Origin: Myxococcales bacterium
Lineage (GTDB): Bacteria > Myxococcota_A > Polyangia > Polyangiales > Polyangiaceae
DNA length: 62,317 nt
Assembly: GCA_012514535.1 (NCBI GenBank)
Contig: JAAZAA010000050.1
Location: 1 to 62,317 of the forward strand
Reading direction: 5' to 3'
Positions within the stretch are counted from its first letter, which is position 1. Each line of letters opens with the position of its first letter. Below the pieces are notes generated by a model that saw nothing but the letters and a program-made list of their open reading frames with translations, did no database searches and was not told where the DNA came from. Positions 9,714-19,248 of the stretch are shown here, one piece after another. The position numbers and the translations under genes are program-made.

Positions 9714-10745
9714 ATGCTCAGGACCGGCACGATCGCGGACTCGGACGGGCACGGGCTCGTCCCTCGCTCTCCGAAGGAGCCGGGGCGGCTCGGTCGTCGC
9801 TGGCTCGGGATGATGGGGCACTATTCGACGATTGCCCCCTTTGTCCTGCGCCGGATCTTCCCCGTGGTGCAGCCGCCGACCGCCCCCTGGGCGGTGACCT
9901 GGGAGGACCGGGAGCTCGGCCCGGTCCGGCTCACGGGGCGGCTGCGGGCCCTGGACGGGGACGAGCTGCTCGTCGTCGTTCATGGCCTCGGCGGCTCCGT
10001 CCAGAGTGGGTACATGCCCCTCGCGTTGGCCGCCGCGGAGCGCGCGGGCATGTCGTGCATCCTGCTCAACGTGCGGGGAGCGGACCGGTCCGGCGAGGAC
10101 ATCTCCCACGCGGGGCTCACCGAGGATCTCCAGGCCGTGTTCCAGAGCCCCTTGCTCGCGGCCTACCGGCGCATCTACCTCCTCGGCTACTCCCTCGGCG
10201 GTCACCTGGCCCTGCGCTACGCGACCGAGGCGCCCGACCCGCGGCTTCGCGGTGTGGTCGCGGTCAGCTCCCCCCTCGATCTCGACGCGGCGGCGCAGGC
10301 CTTCGACCGGAGCCGCTGGAGCGTGTACCGGCACCACGTCCTCGCGAGCTTGCAGGCCATCTACGAGGCTCGCTACCGACGCCGTGGGGGACCGCTGACC
10401 CCCGAGGAGGTACGGCGCATTCGCCGGATCCGCGAGTGGGACGAGCGCGTGGTCGCGGAGCGCTTCGGGTTTCGAGGCGCGGACGATTATTATCGACGTG
10501 TGAGCGTGAGCGGATGTCTCGGTGCGCTCCAACGTCGTGCCCTCTACGTGGGGACCCACGGGGACCCCATGGTGCCGCGGGACACGGTGGTCGGAGCGCT
10601 GGAGGGCGCCGCGTCGTGTCTGGACGTGCGCTGGGCCACGTGGGGCGGGCACATGGGGTTCGCGAAGGATTTCGATCTCGGCCTGCCGGGGCCCCGCGGG
10701 CTCGAGCACCAGGTGTTGGCCTGGCTCCGCGCCGAGACGGGGTGA
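9714..10745 (+). CDS. Alpha/beta hydrolase, YheT-like
   Basis: A 343-residue cytoplasmic alpha/beta hydrolase. It has the oxyanion-hole sequence HGLGGS, the nucleophile elbow GYSLGG (Ser about residue 160), an acid-loop candidate GDPMVP and a late histidine in GGHMGF, completing a Ser-Asp-His triad. The order and length resemble the YheT/UPF0017 group, esterase-like enzymes of unsettled substrate. The ATG at 9714 was chosen because AGGGGG sits a few bases upstream; a GTG at 9660 in frame is less likely. It is divergent from pgk. Confidence 0.88.
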   Translation: MLRTGTIADSDGHGLVPRSPKEPGRLGRRWLGMMGHYSTIAPFVLRRIFPVVQPPTAPWAVTWEDRELGPVRLTGRLRALDGDELLVVVHGLGGSVQSGYMPLALAAAERAGMSCILLNVRGADRSGEDISHAGLTEDLQAVFQSPLLAAYRRIYLLGYSLGGHLALRYATEAPDPRLRGVVAVSSPLDLDAAAQAFDRSRWSVYRHHVLASLQAIYEARYRRRGGPLTPEEVRRIRRIREWDERVVAERFGFRGADDYYRRVSVSGCLGALQRRALYVGTHGDPMVPRDTVVGALEGAASCLDVRWATWGGHMGFAKDFDLGLPGPRGLEHQVLAWLRAETG

Positions 10746-10754
10746 GCTTGGAGG

Positions 10755-10780
10755 CGCGAGGGCGGCGCCCACGCCTCGCG
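10755..10780. terminator. Hairpin between convergent hydrolase and methyltransferase genes
   Basis: CGCGAGG at 10755-10761 pairs with CCTCGCG at 10774-10780, just past the hydrolase stop and before the end of the opposing methyltransferase gene. A short TTG follows on the plus strand. This is a plausible but not strong shared terminator. Confidence 0.4.
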
Positions 10781-10842
10781 TTGGGGTGAGGTCGGATGCG
10801 GCGCCCGCGCCCAGGGTATCGAGGATGGGCTGGGTGCTGACG

Positions 10843-12582
10843 TCAGCGTCGCTGGTTGCCCTGGGCGGGTACGAGGAGGGCGACGTGCTCCTGGCGGGGC
10901 GCGTCGGCGAAGGCTCGCTCCGCACCCTGCAGAAACAGGGGGCGCGGCTGAGAGGCCACGGCGGCGACTTCGAAGCCGCTCCGCTCCGCGGCGCGCTGGA
11001 GCTCCGCGTCCGCGCGCAAGGCCTGGCGATCGACGACGGAGTCTGCGACCACGATGACGACCCGTCCCTCCGGAGCGAGCACGCGGCGTAGCTCCCGGAG
11101 CGTGGCGCCGATCTCGTCCTGCCAGCGTCGGGCGGCGGCGAGGCGTCCCAGGCGACGGTACTCGCGTCGAGCGCCGATCTCGTCGCGCCGAAGGGAGCCT
11201 TCGTTCAGCGCCAGCCACTGGAGGCGGTGGAGGTGATGATCGAGGTAGTCGTAGACGCCGGGATACGGCGGCGAGGTCACGACGAGATCGATCGTGCGCG
11301 AGGGGACGTGGCGGAGGCGGCGCGCGTCGGCGACCGCGATTTGGGCGACGGGGACGCGCGCCGGCAAGCGTCGCTTGTAGTCGCCGAGACGCGCGGCGAG
11401 CTCTTCGGTCTTTTGCGTGAACAGCGCGATGGCGAAGCCCGACGGCAGGCGCCGGGGCGCCTTGCGCCGCGTCGTGTCTCCCTCGGAGTGAGCGACCTTG
11501 GTGAGCATCGAGGAGAGCACGAGCCGCAGCGCGCGCTGGGTGTCTCCGGGGCGCAGCTGCTCGATGCCGTGGCTCAGGCTGTCGAGCTCCAGGAGGATGT
11601 GCACGGGATAGCGCTCGCGATCCTCGGGCCCGTAGAGGCGCAGGGGAGCCGCCTTGGCGACGCGACGCTCCTCGGCTTGCTCGGCGATGTGCTCCGCAGT
11701 CGCGAGCAGCCGATCCGCGAAGGCGCGGGTGAGCCCGAGGGTCTTGAGCCAGGCGAGCTCCACCGCGAGGGGGTTCAGGTCCGAGCCGACGGCGCGGCGA
11801 CCCGCAGCGCGCGCCTCCACGAGGACCGTGCCGCTGCCGCAGAAGGGATCGAGGACTCGCTGGCCCTTCTCGGAGAGCCCCTCGATGAGCCGAGCCGCCG
11901 TGAGGGGGTGGAGCCGCGCGGGGTAGCTGTGAAAGCCGTGTACGTCGGCCATCACCTGCTCCTCTCGGGGCGACACCGCGAGGGCACGGATCAACGTGTC
12001 GCGCTCCGCGTCGCTCCCTCCGCGCACCTCGACCCGGCCGCCGACGTGACTCAAAGCGCGGCGCTCTCGGCGCGGCGGCGGCTCGGGGCGAGCCGGGGCG
12101 CCCGCGGACGGGCGCTGGCCACGCGGCGGCCGTGCGTCGGGGCGTGAGGCTTTCGGGCGCGGCGCCTGCGCGTCGTCGTTCGGACGTGGTGATCGAGCGT
12201 CGTAGGGGCGCCGTGACCGCTCGTCGGATCGTGAGGACTTCGGGCGAGGAGGCCTCGCGTCGTCGGAGCGCGACGGCTTCGCGTCGGGGCGCGGGGACCT
12301 CCCGTGGGGCGACGGGGCGCTCGAGGTGGGGCCACGCGAGGACTGGCCGCGCGAAGACTGGCCGCGCGAGGACTGGCTGCGCGGAGACTGGCCGCGCGAA
12401 GACTGGGCTCGCGAGGAAGGTGCGCGTGAGGACTGGCCCTGTGAGGACTGGGCGCGGGGCGGGCGAGGGGAGCGGCGGGCGGCTGGCACGGCGGGAGCAT
12501 GGCCGCGCGCTGGCTCCACACAAGGGGATTCTCTCAGTGAGGACGAAGGCCCCGATCCGCCAGGGACTTCAGGCGGCTCCAC
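10843..12582 (-). CDS. DNA/RNA amino-methyltransferase with repetitive Ser/Arg/Gln/Pro-rich N-terminus
   Basis: A 579-residue SAM-dependent methyltransferase. It has motif I DPFCGSGT (245-252), preceded by a characteristic HGFHSYPARLHP segment, and the catalytic motif IV TSPPYP (436-441), which is typical of N4-cytosine/N6-adenine methylases. Motif I comes before motif IV, with about 190 residues between. No endonuclease gene is adjacent, so if it acts on DNA it is an orphan; an RNA substrate is also possible. Residues about 46-175 are low complexity, beginning with a reiterated SSRGQ-type pentapeptide encoded by degenerate 15-bp repeats and continuing as Arg/Pro/Ser/Asp-rich sequence, probably disordered. 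The start is uncertain: the first GTG (12582) overlaps the upstream DUF1232 gene by 49 bp, and a GTG at 12519 would avoid this. Confidence 0.78.
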   Translation of the reverse strand: MEPPEVPGGSGPSSSLRESPCVEPARGHAPAVPAARRSPRPPRAQSSQGQSSRAPSSRAQSSRGQSPRSQSSRGQSSRGQSSRGPTSSAPSPHGRSPRPDAKPSRSDDARPPRPKSSRSDERSRRPYDARSPRPNDDAQAPRPKASRPDARPPRGQRPSAGAPARPEPPPRRERRALSHVGGRVEVRGGSDAERDTLIRALAVSPREEQVMADVHGFHSYPARLHPLTAARLIEGLSEKGQRVLDPFCGSGTVLVEARAAGRRAVGSDLNPLAVELAWLKTLGLTRAFADRLLATAEHIAEQAEERRVAKAAPLRLYGPEDRERYPVHILLELDSLSHGIEQLRPGDTQRALRLVLSSMLTKVAHSEGDTTRRKAPRRLPSGFAIALFTQKTEELAARLGDYKRRLPARVPVAQIAVADARRLRHVPSRTIDLVVTSPPYPGVYDYLDHHLHRLQWLALNEGSLRRDEIGARREYRRLGRLAAARRWQDEIGATLRELRRVLAPEGRVVIVVADSVVDRQALRADAELQRAAERSGFEVAAVASQPRPLFLQGAERAFADAPRQEHVALLVPAQGNQRR

Positions 12583-12992
12583 AGCCCGCTGGCGAGGGCC
12601 CCGTCCGCGACGTCCAGCACCCGCTGGATCACGCCGAGCACGTCGCCCTCCCCCGCCCAGTGTCTGCGGAGGACCTCGGCGCTGGTGGATTTCAGGAGCC
12701 CGTTCAGGACGTAGGCCGTGAGCGCGACGTCATCCACGTACCCCACGGGCCCGGCGAGCCCTTCGGGGACGAGGTCCAGGGGCGAGACGAAGTAGGCGAT
12801 GGTCGCGGCGAGCTTCGCCTTCTCCGTCAGGGGGACGGCGGGATCGACGACCAGGCGACACAGGAGATGGAACAGGTCGGGCCCGACCAGCAACAGATCG
12901 GCGTACTTGTACCCGACGCCCTTGCCCTCGAGCCACGCCCGAATCCGGTGGCGTAGGTCCTGGTAGAAATCATGGTGCTTCGTCTCGGCCAT
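12534..12992 (-). CDS. DUF1232 protein, copy 2
   Basis: A 152-residue protein with a central DUF1232 core: AYFVSPLDLVPEGLAG followed by GYVDDVALTAYVLNG. A hydrophilic N-terminal half and an amphipathic C-terminus flank the two short hydrophobic helices. The function is not established for the family. The ATG at 12992 (MAETKHHDF) was chosen as the first methionine before conserved-looking sequence. The methyltransferase frame begins within or directly after its 3' end, suggesting translational coupling. It is only distantly similar to the copies at 7745-8044 and 16088-16516. Confidence 0.82.
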   Translation of the reverse strand: MAETKHHDFYQDLRHRIRAWLEGKGVGYKYADLLLVGPDLFHLLCRLVVDPAVPLTEKAKLAATIAYFVSPLDLVPEGLAGPVGYVDDVALTAYVLNGLLKSTSAEVLRRHWAGEGDVLGVIQRVLDVADGALASGLWSRLKSLADRGLRPH

Positions 12993-13176
12993 GACGAGCG
13001 AAGCATACCAGAGGCGCGCGCGTGCGCTCGGCGGCGTTCGGATCGAACCTCGAAGCTGCCGCTCGGGAGCGGCGGCGCGGGTGTGCCGCTCGCGTTTTTC
13101 GCTGCTGTTCCCCGGTGGCGTCCCCCGCTCGGGTGTGCTGACGCATGACCGTCGCAGGACAGCGGCGTGACGCTGC

Positions 13177-13205
13177 GCGGCGCTCGGCTCCGAGCCGAGC
13201 GCCGC
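13177..13205 (-). terminator. Strong hairpin downstream of leuD
   Basis: GCGGCGCTCGGCT (13177-13189) and AGCCGAGCGCCGC (13193-13205) form a perfect 13-bp stem with a 3-nt loop, 39 bp past the leuD stop. No T-run follows on the minus strand. It most likely ends, or attenuates, the marR-leuC-leuD transcript before the DUF1232/methyltransferase genes. Confidence 0.55.
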
Positions 13206-13243
13206 GGTCGCGCGGAGTGGGCTGACGGTCGGCTGAGAGGAAC

Positions 13244-13858
13244 TCAGGAGGCGTAGCCGCGCAGGTAGGGCAGCTGCTGCGCCGTGCGCCGGATGGCGTC
13301 CTCGTTCGCGAGGAGCTCGACCGTCGAGTCCCAGCGGCCCTCGAGGAAGGCCTTGCGGGGCCCGTCGGGCATGGTGAACGGGTAGCTGGCATGCCCCAGG
13401 CGGATCGTGCGCGTCTCCAGATCGACGGTGAGCTCCGCCTCGGGCTGCTGCTCCACGGCCGACATCAGCTGCTCCATCGTGGCGGCGTCGACGGTCGGGC
13501 ACGGGATGCCCAAGGACTGGCAGTTCCCGTAGAAAATCTCCGCGAAGGACTCGCCCACGATGACCCGGATCCCCTCGCCCCAGCGGGCGATCGCCTGCGG
13601 CGCGTGCTCACGGCTCGAGCCGCAGCCGAAGTTCTGGTTCACCAGGAGCACCTGAGCGCCGCTGAACTTCGGCTCGTCGAAGGAGTGGGTCTTGCCCTGC
13701 TCCTTCAGCTGCAGCCGGTCGTCTTCGAAGGCGTGTTCGCCGAGGCCGTCGAAGGTGACGGTCTTGAGGAAGCGGGCAGGGATGATGCGATCGGTGTCGA
13801 TGTCGTTGCCGCGCACCGGGATGGCGCGCCCACGGATCGTGACTCGTTTGGTATCCAT
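13244..13858 (-). CDS. leuD: 3-isopropylmalate dehydratase small subunit
   Basis: A 204-residue swivel-domain subunit of isopropylmalate isomerase, the second step of leucine biosynthesis. Diagnostic sequences are [16 protein letters not shown] near the N-terminus, [14 protein letters not shown] in the middle, and a SFAEIFYGN segment. It lies 16 bp downstream of leuC in the same orientation, the usual arrangement for the two subunits. The length is typical. Confidence 0.96.
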   Translation of the reverse strand: MDTKRVTIRGRAIPVRGNDIDTDRIIPARFLKTVTFDGLGEHAFEDDRLQLKEQGKTHSFDEPKFSGAQVLLVNQNFGCGSSREHAPQAIARWGEGIRVIVGESFAEIFYGNCQSLGIPCPTVDAATMEQLMSAVEQQPEAELTVDLETRTIRLGHASYPFTMPDGPRKAFLEGRWDSTVELLANEDAIRRTAQQLPYLRGYAS

Positions 13859-13874
13859 TTTCGTTCCTCGCGGC

Positions 13875-15290
13875 TCAGTGAATGCCGAACAGCTCCCGTG
13901 CGTCGGTGACCTCGCCGGCGATCGCGGCGGCGGCGACCATCGCCGGGCTCATGAGCAGGGTGCGTCCGGTGGGCGAGCCCTGCCGTCCCTTGAAGTTGCG
14001 GTTGGAGCTCGAGGCGCACAGCTCGCGCCCCTGGAGCTTGTCGGGGTTCATCGCCAGGCACATGGAGCAGCCGGGCTCGCGGAACTCGAAGCCGGCCGCC
14101 GTGAGGAGCTTGTCGTAGCCGCGCTCGATCGCCGCCTTCTTCACCTGGTGGGAGCCGGGGACCACGATGGCCCGCACGCCCTCCTTGACCTTGAGGTTCT
14201 TGCCATCGAGCAGCCGGACGACCTCCTCGATGTCGCTCAGGCGCCCGTTGGTGCAGGAGCCGATGAAGGCCACGTCCACCTTGGTGCCCGCGATCTTCTG
14301 GCCGGGCTCGAGGGACATGTAGCGGTAAGCCTCTTGCACGGTGTCCCGCTCGCTGGGATCGACGTCATCGAGCTTCGGGATCGTGCCTCCCACGGAGGTG
14401 GACTGTCCGGGCGTGATGCCCCAGGTGACCACCGGCTCGATCTCCTCCGCGGCGATGCGGACGACGTCGTCGTACTGCGCGTCGGGATCGCTGCGCAGGG
14501 ACTGCCAGTCCGCCACGGCGCGCTCCCAGGCCTCGCCCTGGGGAGCATACTCGCGCCCCTTCAGGTAGTCGTACGTCGTCTGGTCGGGCTGCACGTAGCC
14601 GCAGCGCGCGCCGCCCTCGATGCTCATGTTGCAGACGGTCATGCGCTCGTCCATCGACATGGCGTCGAACACGTCGCCCGCGTACTCGTAGGCGAACCCG
14701 ACGCCGCCCTTCACGCCGAGCTTCTGGATGATGTAGAGGGCGACGTCCTTGGCGTACACGCCGGGGCGCAGCTTCCCGTTCACCTCGATCCGCCGCACCT
14801 TCAGCTTGTCCATGGCGAGGGTCTGCGTGCCGAGCACGTCGCGCACCTGGCTCGTGCCGATGCCGAAGGCGAGGGCCCCGAAGGCGCCGTGGGTCGAGGT
14901 GTGGGAGTCGCCGCAGCAGATCGTCATGCCCGGCTGCGTCAGCCCGCGCTCGGGCCCCACCACGTGCACGATGCCCTGCTCCGACTTCTCCGGGGAGAAG
15001 AGGCGGATGCCGTGCCGCTTCACGTTGCCCTCGAGGGCGACCATCATCTGCTCGGCGAGGCTGTCCCCGTAGGGGCGCAGCTGGGACGTGGTGGGGATGA
15101 TGTGGTCCACCGTCGCGAAGGTGCGCTCGGGGAACATCACGCGCAGGCCGCGCTCCTCCAACATGGCGAACGCCTGGGGGGAGGTCACCTCGTGGATGAG
15201 GTGCAGCCCCATGAACAGCTGGAACTGCCCGGAGGGGAGCTTGCCGACGGTGTGCCTGTCGAAGACCTTTTCGTACAGAGTCTTGCCCAT
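13875..15290 (-). CDS. leuC: 3-isopropylmalate dehydratase large subunit
   Basis: A 471-residue aconitase-family subunit. The three iron-sulfur cysteines are visible in SCTNGR (Cys about 346) and [10 protein letters not shown] (Cys about 408 and 411), as is [14 protein letters not shown]. It isomerises 2- to 3-isopropylmalate with LeuD. A strong ribosome site (AAGGAAAGG) precedes the ATG. The marR-type gene ends 44 bp upstream on the same strand, so the promoter upstream of marR could drive the leucine genes too. No leuA or leuB is in the window. Confidence 0.97.
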   Translation of the reverse strand: MGKTLYEKVFDRHTVGKLPSGQFQLFMGLHLIHEVTSPQAFAMLEERGLRVMFPERTFATVDHIIPTTSQLRPYGDSLAEQMMVALEGNVKRHGIRLFSPEKSEQGIVHVVGPERGLTQPGMTICCGDSHTSTHGAFGALAFGIGTSQVRDVLGTQTLAMDKLKVRRIEVNGKLRPGVYAKDVALYIIQKLGVKGGVGFAYEYAGDVFDAMSMDERMTVCNMSIEGGARCGYVQPDQTTYDYLKGREYAPQGEAWERAVADWQSLRSDPDAQYDDVVRIAAEEIEPVVTWGITPGQSTSVGGTIPKLDDVDPSERDTVQEAYRYMSLEPGQKIAGTKVDVAFIGSCTNGRLSDIEEVVRLLDGKNLKVKEGVRAIVVPGSHQVKKAAIERGYDKLLTAAGFEFREPGCSMCLAMNPDKLQGRELCASSSNRNFKGRQGSPTGRTLLMSPAMVAAAAIAGEVTDARELFGIH

Positions 15291-15334
15291 GAGGTGAGCC
15301 TTTCCTTACTTGGATTGTCCGCTGAGTGTTCGAA

Positions 15335-15970
15335 TCATTTCTCTGCGCCCGCGCTGCCGGACGGCGCGCCCTTCCCGAGGGGCGCGGGGGAGTCGCCGGC
15401 GGGCGCGTCGGTGGATTTGCGACGCCCTCTGCCCTTCCGGGCCGACGCCGCGGCTGGTCCGCGGCTCGTGGTGGTGCTCTCCGCGAGCTCCGCCAGACGA
15501 TCCGCGAGGGCATTGCCGAAGCGGGCGAAACCGGCGAGCTCGGCGGACTCGAAGGCGAGCCACACCTTCTCGATGGCCTGCTCGCGGCTCGCGCGCAGGG
15601 CCTCCATGGTGCGACGCCCCCGCGGGGTCAGAGCATACTCGCGGTGCCGCGCGTCGCCTCGCGCCACGCGCACCGTCACCAACCCCTTGTCCACGAGCTG
15701 CCGGATCAGCTTGCTCACGGCGGCGGCGCTGCTGTCTCGTCGCCGCGCGAACATCGTCGGCATGAAATGCTCGGAGCTGATCTCCTCGAGCACCTCCCAC
15801 TGGGGATCGGTGAGCCCGGCCTCCTCCGCGAGCTGCTGGCGGCGCTGGCGAAACAGCTCCGCCAACCTCCCGAGCACCTCGATCCCCTGGTGCACCAGCT
15901 CGAGGCGCCCGGCGGTCGCGTCGGCGCGCGCCGGAGCCGCTCGGGGGGCGGGGCTGGGGGATGCTGGCAC
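15335..15970 (-). CDS. MarR-family transcriptional regulator with Lys/Arg/Ala-rich tail
   Basis: A 211-residue regulator. The central winged-helix domain contains LTDPQWEVLEEISSE, the recognition-helix region SSAAAVSKLIRQLVDKGLV and the wing followed by REYALTPRGRRTME. A basic, Ala/Ser-rich C-terminal tail of about 50 residues extends beyond the usual MarR length. It starts at a GTG. A near-perfect dyad overlaps its promoter (15980-15995), suggesting autoregulation. Lying 44 bp upstream of leuC, it may regulate the leuCD genes, an unusual pairing inferred only from position. Confidence 0.87.
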   Translation of the reverse strand: MPASPSPAPRAAPARADATAGRLELVHQGIEVLGRLAELFRQRRQQLAEEAGLTDPQWEVLEEISSEHFMPTMFARRRDSSAAAVSKLIRQLVDKGLVTVRVARGDARHREYALTPRGRRTMEALRASREQAIEKVWLAFESAELAGFARFGNALADRLAELAESTTTSRGPAAASARKGRGRRKSTDAPAGDSPAPLGKGAPSGSAGAEK

Positions 15971-15977
15971 GGCTCAA

Positions 15978-16006
15978 TAGTTAACCTGGGTAAACGAGAT
16001 CGGCAA
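15978..16006 (-). promoter_or_regulatory. Sigma70-type promoter of the marR-leuCD unit with overlapping dyad operator
   Basis: On the minus strand, TTGCCG (16001-16006) and TAACTA (15978-15983) are separated by exactly 17 bp and point at the marR start codon. A dyad GTTAACC-TG-GGTAAAC at 15980-15995, with one mismatch, spans the end of the spacer and the -10 element. That is where a MarR dimer would block RNA polymerase. Autoregulation is inferred, not shown. Confidence 0.6.
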
Positions 16007-16087
16007 GGGGATTCGCGCGCCGAGCCGCCGGTGGTAGCGTCGGGGTGCTCCCTCCGGGTCCCGGTGGGAACCCCCGAAGGTGTCGCC

Positions 16088-16516
16088 ATGGTCAAGTTCG
16101 CGGACGAGCAGGTACGGAAGGCGCTCGAGCTGAAGGCGCGGAGCGTGGAGCGCGACGACGTGGAGCGCGTCGCGGGGAATCGGGCGGCGGTGCAGGCCCT
16201 GATCGACGAGCTCCCGCAGGATCTCGGCCGCGCACGGAAGCAGGCGACGCTCCTCTTCGAGTTCGTCGAGTTCGCCGCCGCGGAGATGCGCGCGAGCGAC
16301 GCGGGCGAGGGGGGACACGTCCCGCCCTTCGAGGCGGTGCGCGAGGCCGTGGGCGCTTTGCTCTACCTTTCGGCGCCCATCGATCTCGTGCCGGACACGG
16401 AGGACGGCGGGTTCTTGGACGACGCGGCCATCCTCGAGCTCGCGGTGCAGAACATCGTCGAGGAGCTCCGGGCCTTCTGCGAACGGCGGGGTCTCGACGC
16501 CAGCGACGCGCTGTAG
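16088..16516 (+). CDS. DUF1232 protein, copy 3
   Basis: A 142-residue protein with a helical, charged N-terminal half and a C-terminal DUF1232 core: LLYLSAPIDLVPDTED followed by GFLDDAAILELAV. It is divergent from marR and lies 9 bp upstream of the DegT-family aminotransferase, so the two are very likely co-transcribed. The family function is unknown. The start ATG at 16088 follows a promoter-length gap from marR. Confidence 0.82.
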   Translation: MVKFADEQVRKALELKARSVERDDVERVAGNRAAVQALIDELPQDLGRARKQATLLFEFVEFAAAEMRASDAGEGGHVPPFEAVREAVGALLYLSAPIDLVPDTEDGGFLDDAAILELAVQNIVEELRAFCERRGLDASDAL

Positions 16517-16525
16517 AGCCGACCC

Positions 16526-17686
16526 ATGGCCGTCCCCCTCCTCGATCTGGCGGCGCATCACGCGCCGCTCCGCGACTCCCTCGCTGCCGCCGTGCAGGGG
16601 GTGCTCGACGCCAACGCGTTCATCCTCGGCCCCACCGTCGCGCGCTTCGAGGAGCAGATGGCGGCCCACCTCGGTGTGCCCCACGCGCTCGGCGTCTCCT
16701 CGGGCACCGACGCGCTGGTCGTGAGCCTGCTCGCTGCGGGGATAGGCCCCGGGGACGAGGTCGTCACGACGCCCTTCTCGTTCTTCGCCACGGCGGGGGC
16801 CATCCTCCGGGTGGGCGCGCGCCCGGTCTTCGTCGACATCGATCCGAGGAGCTACAACATCGACGCGGAGCGGGTCCCGGACGTCACGACGGAGCGCACC
16901 CGAGGGATCTTGCCGGTGCACCTGTTCGGTCGCGCCGCGCCGATGGCGCCGCTGCTCGCGTGGAGCCGCGAGCGGAGGCTCACGGTGATCGAGGACGCGG
17001 CGCAGGCGTTGGGGACCTTCGTCTCCGACGCGGAGCAGGGAGGCCCGCGTCCCGCGGGCGCGGTCGGTGACTTCGGTTGCTTCAGCTTCTTTCCCTCGAA
17101 GAACCTGGGCGCGGCCGGCGACGGGGGCCTCGTGGTGTGCCGCGACGCGCAACGCTGGGAGCGGCTACGGCGGCTCCGGGTTCACGGAGCGTCCCGGCCT
17201 CATCACCACGAGGAGGTGGGCGGGAACTTCCGGCTCGACGCGCTCCAGGCGGCCCTCCTGGAGGTGAAGCTCCCGCACCTGGAGTCGTGGGTGGAGCGAC
17301 GCCGGGCGAACGCGGCCCGCTACCGGCGTCTGTTCTTGGAGTCGGGCTTGGTGAAGGACGGGGCTCCGTATCCCACGTCCGATCATCCCTTGGTCCTGCC
17401 GGAGGCGGCGCCGGGGCACTCCTACAACCAGTTCGTCGTGCGCGCGGGCGACCGCGACGGACTGGCGCGGCACCTTGGGGCGCGGGCGATCGGCCACGCG
17501 GTGTATTACCCGCGTCCGCTCCACCTGCAGCCTGCCCTCGCGGCGCTGGGCCACGCGGCGGGCGCCTTCCCCGAGGCAGAGCGGGCTGCGGCAGAGGTGC
17601 TCGCGCTCCCGATCTACCCGGAGCTGTCCGAGGAGCAGGCCTGCGAAGTCGTCGACGCAGTGGTCTCCTTCTTCGGGAAGCGCTGA
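16526..17686 (+). CDS. DegT/DnrJ/EryC1/StrS-family PLP aminotransferase
   Basis: A 386-residue fold-type I aminotransferase that typically aminates nucleotide-linked keto sugars. The N-terminus MAVPLLDLAAHH is typical. GVSSGTDAL binds the PLP phosphate, VIEDAAQALG holds the cofactor aspartate, and FFPSKNLGAAGDGG holds the Schiff-base lysine. A PVHLFGR segment is also diagnostic. No other sugar-nucleotide or polysaccharide genes adjoin it, so the product cannot be named. It follows the DUF1232 gene by 9 bp. Confidence 0.92.
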   Translation: MAVPLLDLAAHHAPLRDSLAAAVQGVLDANAFILGPTVARFEEQMAAHLGVPHALGVSSGTDALVVSLLAAGIGPGDEVVTTPFSFFATAGAILRVGARPVFVDIDPRSYNIDAERVPDVTTERTRGILPVHLFGRAAPMAPLLAWSRERRLTVIEDAAQALGTFVSDAEQGGPRPAGAVGDFGCFSFFPSKNLGAAGDGGLVVCRDAQRWERLRRLRVHGASRPHHHEEVGGNFRLDALQAALLEVKLPHLESWVERRRANAARYRRLFLESGLVKDGAPYPTSDHPLVLPEAAPGHSYNQFVVRAGDRDGLARHLGARAIGHAVYYPRPLHLQPALAALGHAAGAFPEAERAAAEVLALPIYPELSEEQACEVVDAVVSFFGKR

Positions 17687-17963
17687 ACGTTCTTCGAGAA
17701 GTGCTGAACGGGGGAGCCGGGGAGCGCGCTCCGAGGCCGGGGTGTGCGCCGCTCCTGGCGCCGTGTTCGCGCGCGTGAAAGCGGACGTTTTCCGGGGAGC
17801 CGGCACGGAACGCTGCGTGCGCGCGTGCGCGGTGACGCGCGCAGGGAGGACCTGCGGTCGAGGAGCGCTCTCGCTCGTTCAGGTGTCGGCGGTGAGGCGA
17901 GCCCGTGCTATGAGAGCCGTGCGTTCTTCGCGGTGTCGTGCTGCACGGGCCGCCCAGGGCGAG

Positions 17964-17996
17964 GACTCGTGCGGGATCGCGATCCCGGAGCGAGTC
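17964..17996. other. Structured inverted repeat in the intergenic region upstream of gap
   Basis: A 16-bp perfect palindrome (CGGGATCGCGATCCCG, 17972-17987) is bracketed by GACTCG at 17964-17969 and CGAGTC at 17991-17996, giving a nested hairpin. It lies in the 491-bp gene-free stretch 17687-18177. It could terminate the aminotransferase transcript or be a regulatory site for gap. No T-run follows. A further imperfect hairpin (about 18083-18111) lies nearer to gap. Confidence 0.4.
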
Positions 17997-18060
17997 GGCC
18001 GAGCGACGAACGGCTCTCCACGGCCTTCGCCTCCGCTAGGGAGTCCAAGTCAGGACGTGA

Positions 18061-19170
<1,110 letters not shown>

Positions 19171-19191
19171 GCGCGACGTCTTGTCCACGCG

Positions 19192-19227
19192 ACGAACGCC
19201 CGGGGTCAGCCGACCTCGGGCGTTCGT
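19192..19227. terminator. Bidirectional terminator between gap and menB
   Basis: ACGAACGCCCG (19192-19202) and CGGGCGTTCGT (19217-19227) pair perfectly over 11 bp, with a small GGTC/GACC stem inside the loop. It sits between the convergent stops of gap and menB. T-runs are weak on both sides, but stem strength and position favour a shared terminator. Confidence 0.65.
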
Positions 19228-19248
19228 GTATGGGGGCCGCGGACGGGC

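Noticed and set aside
12300-12460. CRISPR-like repeats
   Set aside because: The repeats are contiguous 15-bp degenerate coding units with no spacers and no cas genes nearby.
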